Notes: generated by a model not told the origin, from the sequence alone. Positions 41,220 through 51,714 are shown, numbered from the stretch's first letter. The stretch is 56,096 nucleotides of DNA from Bacteroidota bacterium (GCA_018266755.1 JAFDZW010000007.1:146048-202143), one strand, 5' to 3'. Program-made: numbers and translations.

Positions 41220-42302
41220 CTACTTCTTCTTGAGCATCCCTTCCCATTGCGAGATCGTCCCCCCAATGCTAGCTTTGTTCGCATCGGGAGCTTTCGACTG
41301 AGCGATCTTCATTTGTTCGATCGCATGCTCGAGGTCGCCAAGACCTTCGTATCCACGCGCAAGACCGGCGTAGACGATCCACTCGTCCGGGTGTTTCTTC
41401 GCATTGTCCTGAAAGACCGCCATCGCTTCCTTCGGTTTGCCTTCCGCGATTAGTCCGCGACCGTATGCATTGACCTGCATCACCGATGCTTTCGAGAGCG
41501 CCTTCTGAAGCGTCTCATCGGCCTCGCTCTGCTTGCCAAGCAGTCGCAGCAAACGTGATTTTGTCTCCAGATTTTCGAAACGCGCCTCGATCTGTACCGA
41601 ATTCTCGGCCCATTCGAGTCCCTGTTGGAGTTCGATGTTATTCTTCGCACAGAACGAAGCAGCGGAGTTATACCCTTGCCAGGTGAAGCCCGGCGTATTG
41701 CGTAGTTCGTTGTTGATGCTTGCGAGTACCGTCTTCCCAAGATCGATGCTGATCGGGATGTCCACTGCCAGCTTTTCCCAGTGCAGTCTTGCCAGTACGC
41801 TCGTCGGCTTTGGCTCGGCAAAGAGATACGTCAGATATTCTTCGAAAGGCGCCTCGTGCGGTTTGACACTCACGCGCAGCGCGTCCTCCGCCGGATCGTA
41901 CGAGAAGCTGCCCCACGAGGTGTAGTTCTTGGAGAAGATCACGGTCCAGTCAGATGCCGATGGAATGAAATGCAGCCCGTAGGTACCAGCCGCGAGCGGC
42001 TTGCCGTCGATCATGACATCGGTCGAGAACGAGATGGTCGTGTTCTCGTTCGCGCCGCCGCGCCACGGGAAAGGTTTGCCGCCGTTGTAGGGGACGAGTC
42101 CGCCCCAGATTGGCCGGCCTTTGACGGCGGGGCGATGGTAGGTGATATCGATATCGGTCAGCCCGATGCGTTGCCCGACTCTTGCACCCTGGCTTTCGAA
42201 CGGCAGGTGTACCGCTCCGGTGCCGTACTGTGCGTTTGTCGTGCGGATGAAGCAGAGGGAAGAGATCGTGAGTGCGATGGCAAAAAGATAGCGTCCGTTC
42301 AT
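41220..42302 (-). CDS. DUF2911 domain protein with TPR-like C-terminus
   Basis: 360 residues from the ATG at 42302, which begins the signal peptide YLFAIALTISSLCFIRTTNA. The DUF2911 domain spans about residues 30-190 (VGQRIGLTDIDITYHRPAVK, IWGGLVPYNGGKPFPWRGGA, YGLHFIPSASDWTVIFSK). A helical TPR-like part follows (GLEWAENSVQIEARFENLET, LEHAIEQMKIAQSKAPDANK). DUF2911 proteins are common in Bacteroidota with unknown function. Convergent with lpxA, one base apart. Confidence 0.9.
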   Translation of the reverse strand: MNGRYLFAIALTISSLCFIRTTNAQYGTGAVHLPFESQGARVGQRIGLTDIDITYHRPAVKGRPIWGGLVPYNGGKPFPWRGGANENTTISFSTDVMIDGKPLAAGTYGLHFIPSASDWTVIFSKNYTSWGSFSYDPAEDALRVSVKPHEAPFEEYLTYLFAEPKPTSVLARLHWEKLAVDIPISIDLGKTVLASINNELRNTPGFTWQGYNSAASFCAKNNIELQQGLEWAENSVQIEARFENLETKSRLLRLLGKQSEADETLQKALSKASVMQVNAYGRGLIAEGKPKEAMAVFQDNAKKHPDEWIVYAGLARGYEGLGDLEHAIEQMKIAQSKAPDANKASIGGTISQWEGMLKKK

Positions 42303-42375
42303 GAAGTTGTGTATGACTAAGTGATGGTTACCAACATAGAACACGCACGAAAAGAATTCGACGCACGGCAGCCTG

Positions 42376-42413
42376 CAAAAAGAACAGCCCCGCTCTTTCG
42401 AGCGGGGCTGTTC
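42376..42413 (-). terminator. Terminator of the giant T9SS gene at 42440
   Basis: GAACAGCCCCGCT (42382-42394) pairs perfectly with AGCGGGGCTGTTC (42401-42413); leftwards it is followed by TTTTT. Confidence 0.95.
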
Positions 42414-42439
42414 GCAATACGATTCAGATATCGTAGTTC

Positions 42440-45400
42440 TTACTTCTGCAATGTCATCTTGTGCATTGCGCTGTACGAACCGCTGGTGATCTTGTAGAGG
42501 TACGCACCGCTTGCGAGGTCGTTACCGGCATCGTCACGGCCGTCGAACTTGACGGATGTGACACCTGCCTTGACGTACTCATTGACAAGCGTACGGACAG
42601 CCTGACCGAGCGAGTTGTAAATCACAACCTGCGTCGGAGCGGCCTCCGGAAGCGTAAACGAGATCTCCGTGCTGTTGCTGAACGGATTCGGCATGTTCTG
42701 CTCGAGCGAGAAGTTCGTCGGAGCACCGATCTCGACGTTCGTCGAGTTCGACACATGCTGGCTGCCGTCCATATCCATTTGGATCAGGCGGTACGTGTAG
42801 GTGCCCGGTGCAACGTTACGATCGACGAACGAGTAGCCCGTCTGCGTATTCACGTTGCCCTTGCCATTGACGAAGCCGATCTTCTCGAAGAATTCATCGG
42901 ATTCGCCTGCATGGCGACGCTCCACGAAGAAGCCCTGGTTGTTCTTTTCCCATGCGGTAGCCCAGGTGAGCACTGCCTTACCATTATCGTCCTTACCGTT
43001 GAGGTAGACGAGATTGATCGGCAGGATTGAGCTCTGGCTGACCATGGTACGGATCATCGGCATATACATACCGGCGTAGTTCCAGTACGACGGGCCGAAG
43101 AAGCCGGCGGTACACGGATTACAGATGTATGTACCCCAGACGAGGTAGTTGCCGAACGCTGCGGGATACATTGCAGGCCAGAAGCCGGCGCCCGGCGTCC
43201 AACCATTCCAGTTACCGCTATTGGCAACGTTCTCCATCGCGAATGCGCAGGAGATATCGCCGATATTGACATCCTGACCGATATTCGTACCCATCGGGTC
43301 GCTATAGATCGGCGGAATGACCGGAACCTGCGGATCGGTGACAACGATACGACCGCCGCCGCGCGAAATATCGGCGCCGAGGAAGTAGTTGTTCAAGCCG
43401 AGCTGGCTGACCGAAGCCCAGTAGATGCCCGGAGGCAACACGATCGGTTTCGGGAAGTAGTACGGCCAGTATTGGTCGAAGAGCTGACCCTTACGCGTAT
43501 CCTGCATCAGAGCAGAGAATACGGTATCGCCGCTCGGTACGCAGCTTCCAGCCTTACCCTTGAAGATGGTCAGGCGGATCGGGTCATCGGACTGATTGCC
43601 CGATGCGAAGTATGCACGAATACCGTACAAGGTATCCTTCGTGACCGTCTGGAACTTCATTGCCAAGCTACCGGAGAGATCGTGGTAACCGACACCACGA
43701 CCCGGCTGTACCTGCACGATGCTGGCGTTACCGCTGCCAGAAGCCGTGAGGTCGACAAGCGGGGTACCCGGTGCATCGCTTCCACCGTCGTCATAACCGA
43801 ATTCAGCAGGTGCGCCCGGCTGACCGGCATCAAGGAAGAAGTCGAAGTGCGTGCCGTTGTCGGCAGTGTAGGTATCATACCCGCTCGAAGCAAGGAATGC
43901 GTGGACGCGGAACTGACCGCCCGTGCCTGCGAAGAGAGCATTCCATGCCGGCATGGTGATGGTCGTATCAGTACCTGCACGAAGCGAGGTGACCGTCTGC
44001 GTCTGCCAGTACACCGTGTTCTGGTTCGGATCGAGGATCTGAACACGAACCGGGAAGGCGATCGCAACGTCCGACGAGTTGTTGGCCAGGTGAACATACA
44101 CCGGCAACGACACCATCTGCGACATCGGCATGTGCGTGTACGGCGTGACGACGCGTACCCACATTACTTCGATTTCCGGCTTGCGCGGAACCTGCAGAGC
44201 GATGTTATCGACGAACCAATCGTCGGCATCGTCATCCGGCGGATATGCGCCGTTGTCGTTGGCCTTCAGGCGCAGACGGAAACGGAAGTTATTCACCAGA
44301 TACGTGAATGACGGCGGACGGTTGAACTGCTGAAGATTGATCGCAAAATGTCTGAACTCGAGGTCGTTACCGCCGTCGATGGCTGCAACCTGTGTCCAGC
44401 CGCCCGTCGACGGATTACATGCCGGCTCGTTCGGATTCTTAAGTTCGACGATCATCGAATCGCCGGGCTGTGCAACAGCGCCGCTCGAATAGGTGATGGT
44501 CTTTTCCGGTCCGAGAAGCACGTTACCATCCCAGTACAACGGGAAGTTGATCTTACCCGTACGCTGATAGTCGAAGGCGATCTGAGCCTTTGTTTGTGCG
44601 TTCAAGTTGAACGGGAAGCTCACTAGTGTATCGCCGGTGCGCTGACCGCTATAGATATTTCCGTTCAGATCGAGGCGGTCGAAGTGGATGACGGGGTCAA
44701 GCCACTGGTTCGCACCAACACCGTTACCGGACTCATAGCGCGGCGGCGGCGGATCGAAGGTGAAGATATCGCCTTCCTGTGCATCGGCACCGATCGAAAC
44801 CCAACGGGTTTGGTCCGGCAACGAATACGCAACGGTCGAGCTATAGTTATCCGACGGATCGTTGAACGGCAATGCCGTCGTACGAATACCGAATACGCGG
44901 ATACAGACCGTATCGTCGAACGGCCAGCGGTCGCCGATATAGTTGTCACCACCATCGTAGCTCGTCGCAACAGCGCATGCGTTGAACGTACCGAGCTGGT
45001 TGAGGATGTTCGGGTTCGTGGAGTATGCCGGGAAATCGCCCTGCTTCGTCGCGCGCTTTTCACCCGGAAGCATGTTATTCAAGGTGATAACGCGGCCGTA
45101 GACGGCGATACCGGTAATAGCATTACGAATCTGGAACTTGACCTTGAAGGATTGGTTGCCGAGATCGACGTTCTGATAGGTTGCTTGCGGGAAAAGCGAG
45201 GTACCTAAGCAGATTTCGTAGTTACGCGGCGGGAAGTCCACCGAGATTGCGCGGACGACGTTTCTCCAACGCACGAGCTTGATCGCGTACTGACCACCTT
45301 GGCGGAGATCCTTGTTACAGGTCGGGCAGGTGATGTTTGCGACAGCATCCCAACGACCCTTACCACTGTGAGTGCCGGCATTGACCGATGTCCACTGCTG

Positions 45401-46255
45401 ACGGTTCTCGTTCATGGTACCGATGGTCGAGTTACGCTGGAACACGCGAGCGGCCTGAACGACCGGAAGCGTGAAGATCTGACCGGCGAACGGCCCATAG
45501 TTGATCTGAATGCTCGAGTCAAAGCGCGTGAAGACAATCTGCAACTTCGTGATGAAGAGCTTATCGTTACCACGGCCTGGTTCGACAGCGTTCGGCGAAC
45601 TCGGACGAATGCGGAGATTATAATAGTTCACGAAGAACGAGTCGAGTGATGGCGACGTACGGACGTACACCTTCGTCGAGTCGTTGCCCGGGATCATATC
45701 TTCGTCTGCGAACAGAGCGGCAATAATCGCGCTCGGAGCATACGAAGGATACGACGACCCGAAGATCGCCGCATCGTTACGCTCGGCGTACATCGGAACG
45801 TTCGAACCGCTCGGCTTTGCCCACCCTTCCGAACTCGGACGGAAACCGATATATCCGTTCGACGAGATCGTCACAGAATCGTAGTTCTGATTATAGAAGT
45901 TGAACGTGAACCCGATCGGGATCGGACCGGCCAAACAGTCGTTGGTCGTATCCATCGTGTTGTAGTTCGATGTCTGATCCGGGCGGAAGAAGAAGTAGTT
46001 ACCCGGGTTGAGCATGAACTGACGCGGACCGTTTTTCACGCGAATCCACGTGAACGACTGGTACGTTGTGTCCAGGAAGAAGTAGTTCGGGCGCCAGGGT
46101 ACCGGGGCGTTGTCATCCGAGTCTACGGCATAATAGCCGGTCGACAGGAAGTTCGGTTCGCCGCGGCGATTCCCCTGTGCGTACGAATTCTGATGACCGA
46201 AGAGCATCGTGCCCGTCAGCGCCAGAAGTACAAGAAGAAGTAGCCGTTGTTTCAT
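42440..46255 (-). CDS. Giant secreted protein with T9SS type A sorting domain
   Basis: 1271 residues. The signal peptide is LLLLVLLALTGTMLFGHQNSYA. The mature part is rich in Asp, Asn, Tyr and Pro; its start (RRGEPNFLSTGYYAVDS) and the block PSYWNYAGMYMPMIRTM recur in the paralogue at 46610. Late segments PINLVYLNGKDDNGKAVLTW and FFVERRHAGESDEFF match the fibronectin-like region often preceding sorting domains. The end (LEQNMPNPFSNSTEISFTLP, VKFDGRDDAGNDLASGAYLY) is a FlgD-like T9SS type A domain. It is likely an abundant surface-layer or adhesion protein, by inference. Function unknown. Confidence 0.92.
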   Translation of the reverse strand: MKQRLLLLVLLALTGTMLFGHQNSYAQGNRRGEPNFLSTGYYAVDSDDNAPVPWRPNYFFLDTTYQSFTWIRVKNGPRQFMLNPGNYFFFRPDQTSNYNTMDTTNDCLAGPIPIGFTFNFYNQNYDSVTISSNGYIGFRPSSEGWAKPSGSNVPMYAERNDAAIFGSSYPSYAPSAIIAALFADEDMIPGNDSTKVYVRTSPSLDSFFVNYYNLRIRPSSPNAVEPGRGNDKLFITKLQIVFTRFDSSIQINYGPFAGQIFTLPVVQAARVFQRNSTIGTMNENRQQWTSVNAGTHSGKGRWDAVANITCPTCNKDLRQGGQYAIKLVRWRNVVRAISVDFPPRNYEICLGTSLFPQATYQNVDLGNQSFKVKFQIRNAITGIAVYGRVITLNNMLPGEKRATKQGDFPAYSTNPNILNQLGTFNACAVATSYDGGDNYIGDRWPFDDTVCIRVFGIRTTALPFNDPSDNYSSTVAYSLPDQTRWVSIGADAQEGDIFTFDPPPPRYESGNGVGANQWLDPVIHFDRLDLNGNIYSGQRTGDTLVSFPFNLNAQTKAQIAFDYQRTGKINFPLYWDGNVLLGPEKTITYSSGAVAQPGDSMIVELKNPNEPACNPSTGGWTQVAAIDGGNDLEFRHFAINLQQFNRPPSFTYLVNNFRFRLRLKANDNGAYPPDDDADDWFVDNIALQVPRKPEIEVMWVRVVTPYTHMPMSQMVSLPVYVHLANNSSDVAIAFPVRVQILDPNQNTVYWQTQTVTSLRAGTDTTITMPAWNALFAGTGGQFRVHAFLASSGYDTYTADNGTHFDFFLDAGQPGAPAEFGYDDGGSDAPGTPLVDLTASGSGNASIVQVQPGRGVGYHDLSGSLAMKFQTVTKDTLYGIRAYFASGNQSDDPIRLTIFKGKAGSCVPSGDTVFSALMQDTRKGQLFDQYWPYYFPKPIVLPPGIYWASVSQLGLNNYFLGADISRGGGRIVVTDPQVPVIPPIYSDPMGTNIGQDVNIGDISCAFAMENVANSGNWNGWTPGAGFWPAMYPAAFGNYLVWGTYICNPCTAGFFGPSYWNYAGMYMPMIRTMVSQSSILPINLVYLNGKDDNGKAVLTWATAWEKNNQGFFVERRHAGESDEFFEKIGFVNGKGNVNTQTGYSFVDRNVAPGTYTYRLIQMDMDGSQHVSNSTNVEIGAPTNFSLEQNMPNPFSNSTEISFTLPEAAPTQVVIYNSLGQAVRTLVNEYVKAGVTSVKFDGRDDAGNDLASGAYLYKITSGSYSAMHKMTLQK

Positions 46256-46609
46256 CGTATTCTGTGGTTTTGTTACAGAAGTTAGTAAATAGAAAACTCC
46301 CTACAGACACATGGATCCAGCGAACGCTCCGTAGAATCTATCCACTGGTACCAACGTCAGTTTTCCGTGGTATTTTTCACACCGAGGTGTAGGCCTCCGA
46401 ATTCAGGGTTACTAAAATAAGAAAAAAATCGGCACCCCACCAGTAAAATGACCCCCGACCCTCCGAAAGGTTACAAACTATTTTCAAAATTTCGTGGAAA
46501 AATAGCATAGGCATGGGCAAATCGTGAAGATATTCACAGGTTGAAATTTTGTAAGACATTTGATTATAACGACTTAACAGACGTTAACCACAGAATATGA
46601 TGACAGTGG
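46256..46609. other. AT-rich intergenic region between the giant paralogues
   Basis: About 350 bases separating two same-strand genes. It is strongly AT-rich between 46400 and 46570 and probably holds the promoter of the gene starting at 46255. A 60-codon frame on the reverse strand has no supporting signals. No repeat or RNA gene was recognised. Confidence 0.45.
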
Positions 46610-49600
46610 TCAACGGATTACTATCAGTTTTTTCGTCAGGGAAATACCACCAGTGGTAAGGCGAACGAGATATGTGCCGGACGGCAGTAGGTTTCCTTGA
46701 TCATCACGGCCATCGAATCGAATGGTTGTAACCCCGGCTTGCATCTGAGCCGTGAACAGCGTCCGGTCAACCCTGCCTGTTACATCATATAATAGTAGCT
46801 GAGCGAGCATTCCCTCCTCGCAGCGTATTCTGATCGACGGCTGCACGGTTGTAGAAATGGGTTGCAAGATCTCAAGCGATAGGCCGGGTTGTGACGTGAT
46901 GGTTACTTCCGTAGTCGAAGACACGTGCTCGCCACCATCGAGATCGATCTGACGCAATCTATATATGTATGTTCCCTCATGGACATTGCCATCGGTGAAG
47001 GTGTAACCGCTTGCGTTCGACGTCGATCCGCTTCCACTGACAAAGCCGATGTTCTCGAAACGCCCATCGAGATCATCGTTACGACGGCGTTCGACGATGA
47101 AGCCACGGTTATCGTGCTCCTCCGCCGTCGCCCATGTAAGTAGTGCCTTGCCGTTGTCTTCGCGCGCATGGAAGTAGAGCATCTCCACCGGCAACCTTGA
47201 TGGTGTATGAAAGACCGCGCGGATCATCGGGTAGTATGTGCCGGCGTAATTCCAATATGAGGGTCCGGACCAACCGGAAGTGCAAGGGTTGCAGATGTAG
47301 GTGCCCCATTGCAGGAAATTCGAGAATGCCGCAGGGTACGCAGAGGCATTGAATCCGGTGTCGAGCAGGAGCGGTGTCCAAAAGGTGTTCGCACCTGCTA
47401 CATCTTCCATTGCGAATCGACACGCGAGTGAGCCGGTATTCTCGCCAGGCTGGAGGCTCGTTCCATATGCACTGGAATTCGCAAGCTGCATCACCGGTAC
47501 CTGCGGATCGGTCAGCGTGATGCGTGCACCACCCCTCTTGCGTGTTCCGCCAAGAAAGTAGTTGTTCAACCCACGTTGAGATGCCACGACCCAATACGTG
47601 CCGGGCGGCAACACAACCGGTCGCGGGAAGTAATATGGCCAGTACTGATCGAAGAGCTGCCCTTTGCGAACGTCCAGCATCGCAGCGTGAGCAACCGTGT
47701 CGGGTAACGGGATGCAGCTATCGGGTGAGCCTCGCAGAATGCACAAACCGATCGGATCGTCGCTTTGATTGCCGTTCGCAAAGAAGAGACGGATGCCCTC
47801 GATCGTGTCAGTCGTGTTTGTCTCGAACTTCATCGCAAAACTTCCCGAGAGTTGATTGAAGCCGATCCCTCGTCCGGGTTGATAGAATACGATGCTGGCA
47901 CCCCCAGCCGCAGATGCCGAAAGATCCACCATTGGCGTCGTCGGCATGTCGTTCACGCCATCGTCGTACGCGAACTCCTCGGGTTCGCCGGGGCCGGCGA
48001 GCGGGAGGTAGAAGTCGGAGTAGGTCGTGTTGTTCTCGGGATGCTCGTCGTAGTTCGATGCGATGAATGCTCGAACGCGGTACAAACCGGCTGTCGTCAT
48101 CTTCGAGGCGTCCCACGGCGGCATGGCGAGCGTTGTGTCGGCGTTCGCTGCGATCGTGCCAAGCGTCGTGTATCTCGAGTAGACTTGTTTGCCGGTCGGA
48201 TCGCTGATCTGCACCGTGACTGGAAAACCAATTCCAACTGGTGCGCCAATGTTCTTCAGGTGCACATACACCGGCAACTGCGTCATCTGCGTTTGCGGCA
48301 TCTTGGTGTATGGCGTGACGACTCGCGCCCACATCACCTCGATCTCCGGCAGTCGCGGCACAGCGAGGTAGAGATTATCTATATAGAAGGGATCGCCGTC
48401 GTCGTCGGGCAGACCAGCACCATTGTCGTTCGCTTTGAGTCGAATGCGGAAGCGGAAGTTATTCGTGAAGTATGATTGGCTGCCGACCTTCAGCTTGTCG
48501 AGCGAAATGCTGACATGTTTGAACTCCAAGTCGTTGCCGCCGTCGATGGCATAGACGCGCCGCCATGAGCTTGCGCTCGGGTTGCAGGCGGGTTGTGTGG
48601 GGTCCTTGAGTTCGACGATGAGTGAATCGCCCACGCGAGCGACATGTGGCACCGTTGGGTACGCAGACGAATACACGATCGTATTCTCCGGTCCGTAGAG
48701 CACATCGCCATCCCAGTACAGTGGGAAGTCCATCTTGCCGGTACGCTGGTAATCGAAGGAAAGCGTTGCCTTGGTCTGATTCGCCAGGTTGATCGGCATG
48801 CTCGTGAGTGTATCTCCGACATTCGCGCCGATGTATGCGAGTCCGTTCGCATCGAAGCGGTCGAGCTTCACGACGGGATCGAGCATGCTGTCAACTCCGA
48901 CCCCGTGGCCTTCTTCATACCTCGGTGGCGGCGGATCGAACGTTGCATCGTTGCCTTCGACGACGCTTGCTCCGAGCGAGACCCACTTCGTCGCGTCAGC
49001 AACGGCGCCGTGTGCAGTGATGGCGTAGTTGTCGCTTCCATCGGTGAACGGCGTCGCGGTCGTACGAATACCGAAGAACGTGGTGCGTACCGTATCGTCG
49101 AACGGCCATGTGTCGCCGAGGTCGCGGCCGTACGCATCGGTGCCGGTGGCGAACACGGCCACTTGCATTGTCCCGAGCTGGGCAAGCGTGTTCGGGCTTG
49201 TCGAGTAGAGGGGGAAGTTCGCTGCCGTTGTGGTTCTCGTTTCCTGGCGAATGAGACCGAGCATCGTGTCCGTTTGACCGTACAACGTTGCACCCGTAGT
49301 GGCATTGGTAAATCGCGCGGCAAAGGAGAAGCTGTGCTGGTTCAGGTCAACGTTCTGAAATGTTGCCTGTGGCTGCAGGTTATTTCCCAAACACAGTTCA
49401 AAGTTGCGTGTTGGCATATCGACCGACTTTGCGCGCACGATATTGCGCCAGCGTTTGAAGCGGATCGCATAACCGCCAGAGTCAGGCAACCAACCGTTAC
49501 ACGATCCGCATGTTGTGTTCGCTGTCGCATCATAGCGGCCATTGGTCAGATGCGTGCCCGCGAGAAACGATGTGTATTGTGTCGCCGACTCGTTGAGCAC

Positions 49601-50419
49601 GCCAATCGTAGCGTTTCGCTGGAACATGCGAGCCGATGATGCGATCGGAAGCGAGCGCAGCGCACCAATAAATGATCCGTAGTTAATGGCAATACTTTGG
49701 TCAGCGCGAGTCAGGACGATCTGCAACCGCTGCAGATAGAGTTTGTCGTTACCCCAACCGGCGAGGATATAGTTCGGCGCCGATGGGCGAATCCTCACGT
49801 TATAGAAACTCACATAGAATGTATCATGCGCAGGGCTTTGCCGGACAAATACTTTCGTCGAATCGTGACCCGTGATCATATCCAGATCCGCGAACGCCGC
49901 AGCGATGATCGCTTTCGGTCCGTAGGAAGGATACGCGGTGAAGTCTGCGGCGTCGTTACGCTCGGCATACATCGGCAGCTTTCCGGCGGGGGTTGACTGG
50001 AGCCCATAGCCAAGGGCCGAGCCGAGAAAGCCGATGTAGCCGTTCGAGGAGATCGTGATGCTGTCGTAGTTCTTGCCGAAGAAGTTGAACGCAAAGCCGA
50101 TCGGGATGGGCCCGGCGAGGCAATTGTTCGTCGTGTCCATGTTGGGGTTGCCGACTTGATCGGGTCGCCAAAAGTAGTAGTTACCCGCTCGCGTGCGTCG
50201 TTGGTTCGGACCCGATTGGATGCGTATCCAACTCGACGGCTGGTAGGTCGTGTCGACGAACGAGTATCGGACCTTCCACGGCTCGGGCGCATCGTCCTCG
50301 GAGTCAACGGCATAGTAGCCGTTTGCCAGCACGTTTGGCTCGCCGCGGCGCGCGAATGCGTGTGACGCGAAAGCAAGCGCGCAGAGAACGAGAAGGATGT
50401 GTTTCGTACCTGTACCCAT
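46610..50419 (-). CDS. Giant secreted protein with T9SS sorting domain, tandem paralogue
   Basis: 1269 residues from the ATG at 50419; a GTG one codon upstream is equivalent. The signal peptide is ILLVLCALAFASHAFA. Most blocks of the neighbour at 42440 reappear in the same order: RRGEPNVLANGYYAVDS, DTTNNCLAGPIPIGFAFNF, DNLYLAVPRLPEIEVMWARV, CNPCTSGWSGPSYWNYAG. This indicates a tandem duplication of the whole gene. The C-terminus (VRFDGRDDQGNLLPSGTYLV-like region, ending LTKKLIVIR) keeps a T9SS domain. Extracellular by inference; no catalytic motif was recognised. Confidence 0.92.
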   Translation of the reverse strand: MGTGTKHILLVLCALAFASHAFARRGEPNVLANGYYAVDSEDDAPEPWKVRYSFVDTTYQPSSWIRIQSGPNQRRTRAGNYYFWRPDQVGNPNMDTTNNCLAGPIPIGFAFNFFGKNYDSITISSNGYIGFLGSALGYGLQSTPAGKLPMYAERNDAADFTAYPSYGPKAIIAAAFADLDMITGHDSTKVFVRQSPAHDTFYVSFYNVRIRPSAPNYILAGWGNDKLYLQRLQIVLTRADQSIAINYGSFIGALRSLPIASSARMFQRNATIGVLNESATQYTSFLAGTHLTNGRYDATANTTCGSCNGWLPDSGGYAIRFKRWRNIVRAKSVDMPTRNFELCLGNNLQPQATFQNVDLNQHSFSFAARFTNATTGATLYGQTDTMLGLIRQETRTTTAANFPLYSTSPNTLAQLGTMQVAVFATGTDAYGRDLGDTWPFDDTVRTTFFGIRTTATPFTDGSDNYAITAHGAVADATKWVSLGASVVEGNDATFDPPPPRYEEGHGVGVDSMLDPVVKLDRFDANGLAYIGANVGDTLTSMPINLANQTKATLSFDYQRTGKMDFPLYWDGDVLYGPENTIVYSSAYPTVPHVARVGDSLIVELKDPTQPACNPSASSWRRVYAIDGGNDLEFKHVSISLDKLKVGSQSYFTNNFRFRIRLKANDNGAGLPDDDGDPFYIDNLYLAVPRLPEIEVMWARVVTPYTKMPQTQMTQLPVYVHLKNIGAPVGIGFPVTVQISDPTGKQVYSRYTTLGTIAANADTTLAMPPWDASKMTTAGLYRVRAFIASNYDEHPENNTTYSDFYLPLAGPGEPEEFAYDDGVNDMPTTPMVDLSASAAGGASIVFYQPGRGIGFNQLSGSFAMKFETNTTDTIEGIRLFFANGNQSDDPIGLCILRGSPDSCIPLPDTVAHAAMLDVRKGQLFDQYWPYYFPRPVVLPPGTYWVVASQRGLNNYFLGGTRKRGGARITLTDPQVPVMQLANSSAYGTSLQPGENTGSLACRFAMEDVAGANTFWTPLLLDTGFNASAYPAAFSNFLQWGTYICNPCTSGWSGPSYWNYAGTYYPMIRAVFHTPSRLPVEMLYFHAREDNGKALLTWATAEEHDNRGFIVERRRNDDLDGRFENIGFVSGSGSTSNASGYTFTDGNVHEGTYIYRLRQIDLDGGEHVSSTTEVTITSQPGLSLEILQPISTTVQPSIRIRCEEGMLAQLLLYDVTGRVDRTLFTAQMQAGVTTIRFDGRDDQGNLLPSGTYLVRLTTGGISLTKKLIVIR

Positions 50420-50503
50420 CACCGCATTGTCAACAGTGTCTGCATGCCTCTTTGCTCGGCATGGATCCTGCTGCTGTTATGAAGGATCGCGTAGTCCGAA
50501 CGG

Positions 50504-50528
50504 GGACGGACTGAGAGTCCGTCCTACT
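50504..50528. repeat. REP-like palindrome downstream of dprA
   Basis: GGACGGACT-GAG-AGTCCGTCC (50504-50524) plus CTACT is repeated in inverted orientation at 51882-51906, on the other side of dprA. Confidence 0.8.
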
Positions 50529-50586
50529 CTGGTTGGAGCTACTACCCTAACTGACACCTCAGGTCACAAAACGGTGACCTATATTT

Positions 50587-51714
50587 TCAGAAGATCGCTG
50601 TGAAGTGTTTGCCGGGGAGTTGGCGGATGAGGTCTTTGAACTCCAGCTCTAGCAAACGGACCAGTACGGTCTGCACGTCAACGCCGGAGCGTTCGATGAT
50701 CGTATCTATATACAGTGGCTCTCCGGCAGTCGTGAGGATGTCATAGAGCTTCTTCTGATCTCCGCTGAGATGTTCGGCATGCTTCTTGATCTCGGCTTTG
50801 CTGCGTTCGTTCGAACCGTCGGAGATCCAGCCGAGACTCTTGAGGATATCCTGCGCATTGCGAAATGGCTTTGCGCGGCCTTCGGCGAGGAGGAGGTTCG
50901 GTCCGCGACTCATCGGGCGGTCAACATCGCCGGGAAGCGCGAAGACGTCGCGGTCTTGGTCCAGTGCGATCGACGCCGTGATCATCGAGCCGCCTTTCTC
51001 ATCGCTTTCGATGACAACGGTCGAAGCCGAAAGGCCGCTAACAATGCGGTTGCGCCACGGGAAATTCTTCGCATCGGGTTTCGTGCCGAGCGGAAGCTCG
51101 GAGATGACAAGCCCACGGCCGGAGCGCACAAGCTCTGCAGCGAACGACTTGTTCGACGGCGGATAGATCACGTCGATACCCGAGCCAAGCACAGCGATCG
51201 TCGAACCGCCTGCATCGAAGACCGCACGATGGCCCGCGCTGTCAACGCCAAGCGCGAGGCCGCTCACGACGGTCACGCCCGCTCCGGCAAGATCGGTGCA
51301 GATATCTTTCGTCACACGCTTGCCATAGTCGGTGATGCGGCGCGAGCCGATGACGGCAACCATCCGCTCTGCCTGCAACAACGCGCGTTCGCCGTTGAGC
51401 CACAGCAGAGCGGGCGGGTTGAAAATGCTGCGCAGCGAGTCGGGATAATCGGCATCGAAGAATGTCATGATGCCGGCAGTCTGGGGCAATGCAGCAAGAT
51501 CGCGTGTTGCGCGCTCGAGATTCTCGTCGCGCGATGAGAACCACTCTTCAGCCGTCGCCTTCCCGACACCGGGCACAGCGGCAAGCTTGCGCGCGCTTGC
51601 TTCGAACGCCTTGCGGCTATCGCCGAAGTATGTGCGGATCGCCACAAGCCTCCCGGCTCCGATCCCGCTCGAAAGCGACAATGCGTAATAGTATAGTAGT
51701 TCTTCGGATTCCAA
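50587..51714 (-). CDS. dprA: DNA processing protein DprA
   Basis: 375 residues from a TTG start; a stop codon lies four codons upstream. The Rossmann-like DprA core is clear: MVAVIGSRRITDYGKRV, VVSGLALGVDSAGHRAVFDA, IAVLGSGIDVIYPPSN, PLGTKPDAKNFPWRNRIVSGLS and VFALPGDVDRPMSRGPNLLL. A C-terminal winged-helix domain (about residues 310-375) follows, and an N-terminal helix-hairpin-helix lies at about 40-60. DprA loads RecA on incoming single-stranded DNA, so the host may be naturally transformable. The gene is flanked by inverted copies of one REP-like palindrome. Confidence 0.96.
   Translation of the reverse strand: MESEELLYYYALSLSSGIGAGRLVAIRTYFGDSRKAFEASARKLAAVPGVGKATAEEWFSSRDENLERATRDLAALPQTAGIMTFFDADYPDSLRSIFNPPALLWLNGERALLQAERMVAVIGSRRITDYGKRVTKDICTDLAGAGVTVVSGLALGVDSAGHRAVFDAGGSTIAVLGSGIDVIYPPSNKSFAAELVRSGRGLVISELPLGTKPDAKNFPWRNRIVSGLSASTVVIESDEKGGSMITASIALDQDRDVFALPGDVDRPMSRGPNLLLAEGRAKPFRNAQDILKSLGWISDGSNERSKAEIKKHAEHLSGDQKKLYDILTTAGEPLYIDTIIERSGVDVQTVLVRLLELEFKDLIRQLPGKHFTAIF

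Noticed and set aside
46377-46559. 60-codon reverse-strand frame in the AT-rich spacer
   Set aside because: No motif, unusual composition and no ribosome-binding signal; probably chance in AT-rich DNA.
48644-49639. 331-codon plus-strand frame, and a 279-codon one at 43472-44311
   Set aside because: Both lie antisense inside the giant T9SS genes, whose frames have signal peptides and sorting domains; the antisense products are Arg-rich without motifs.
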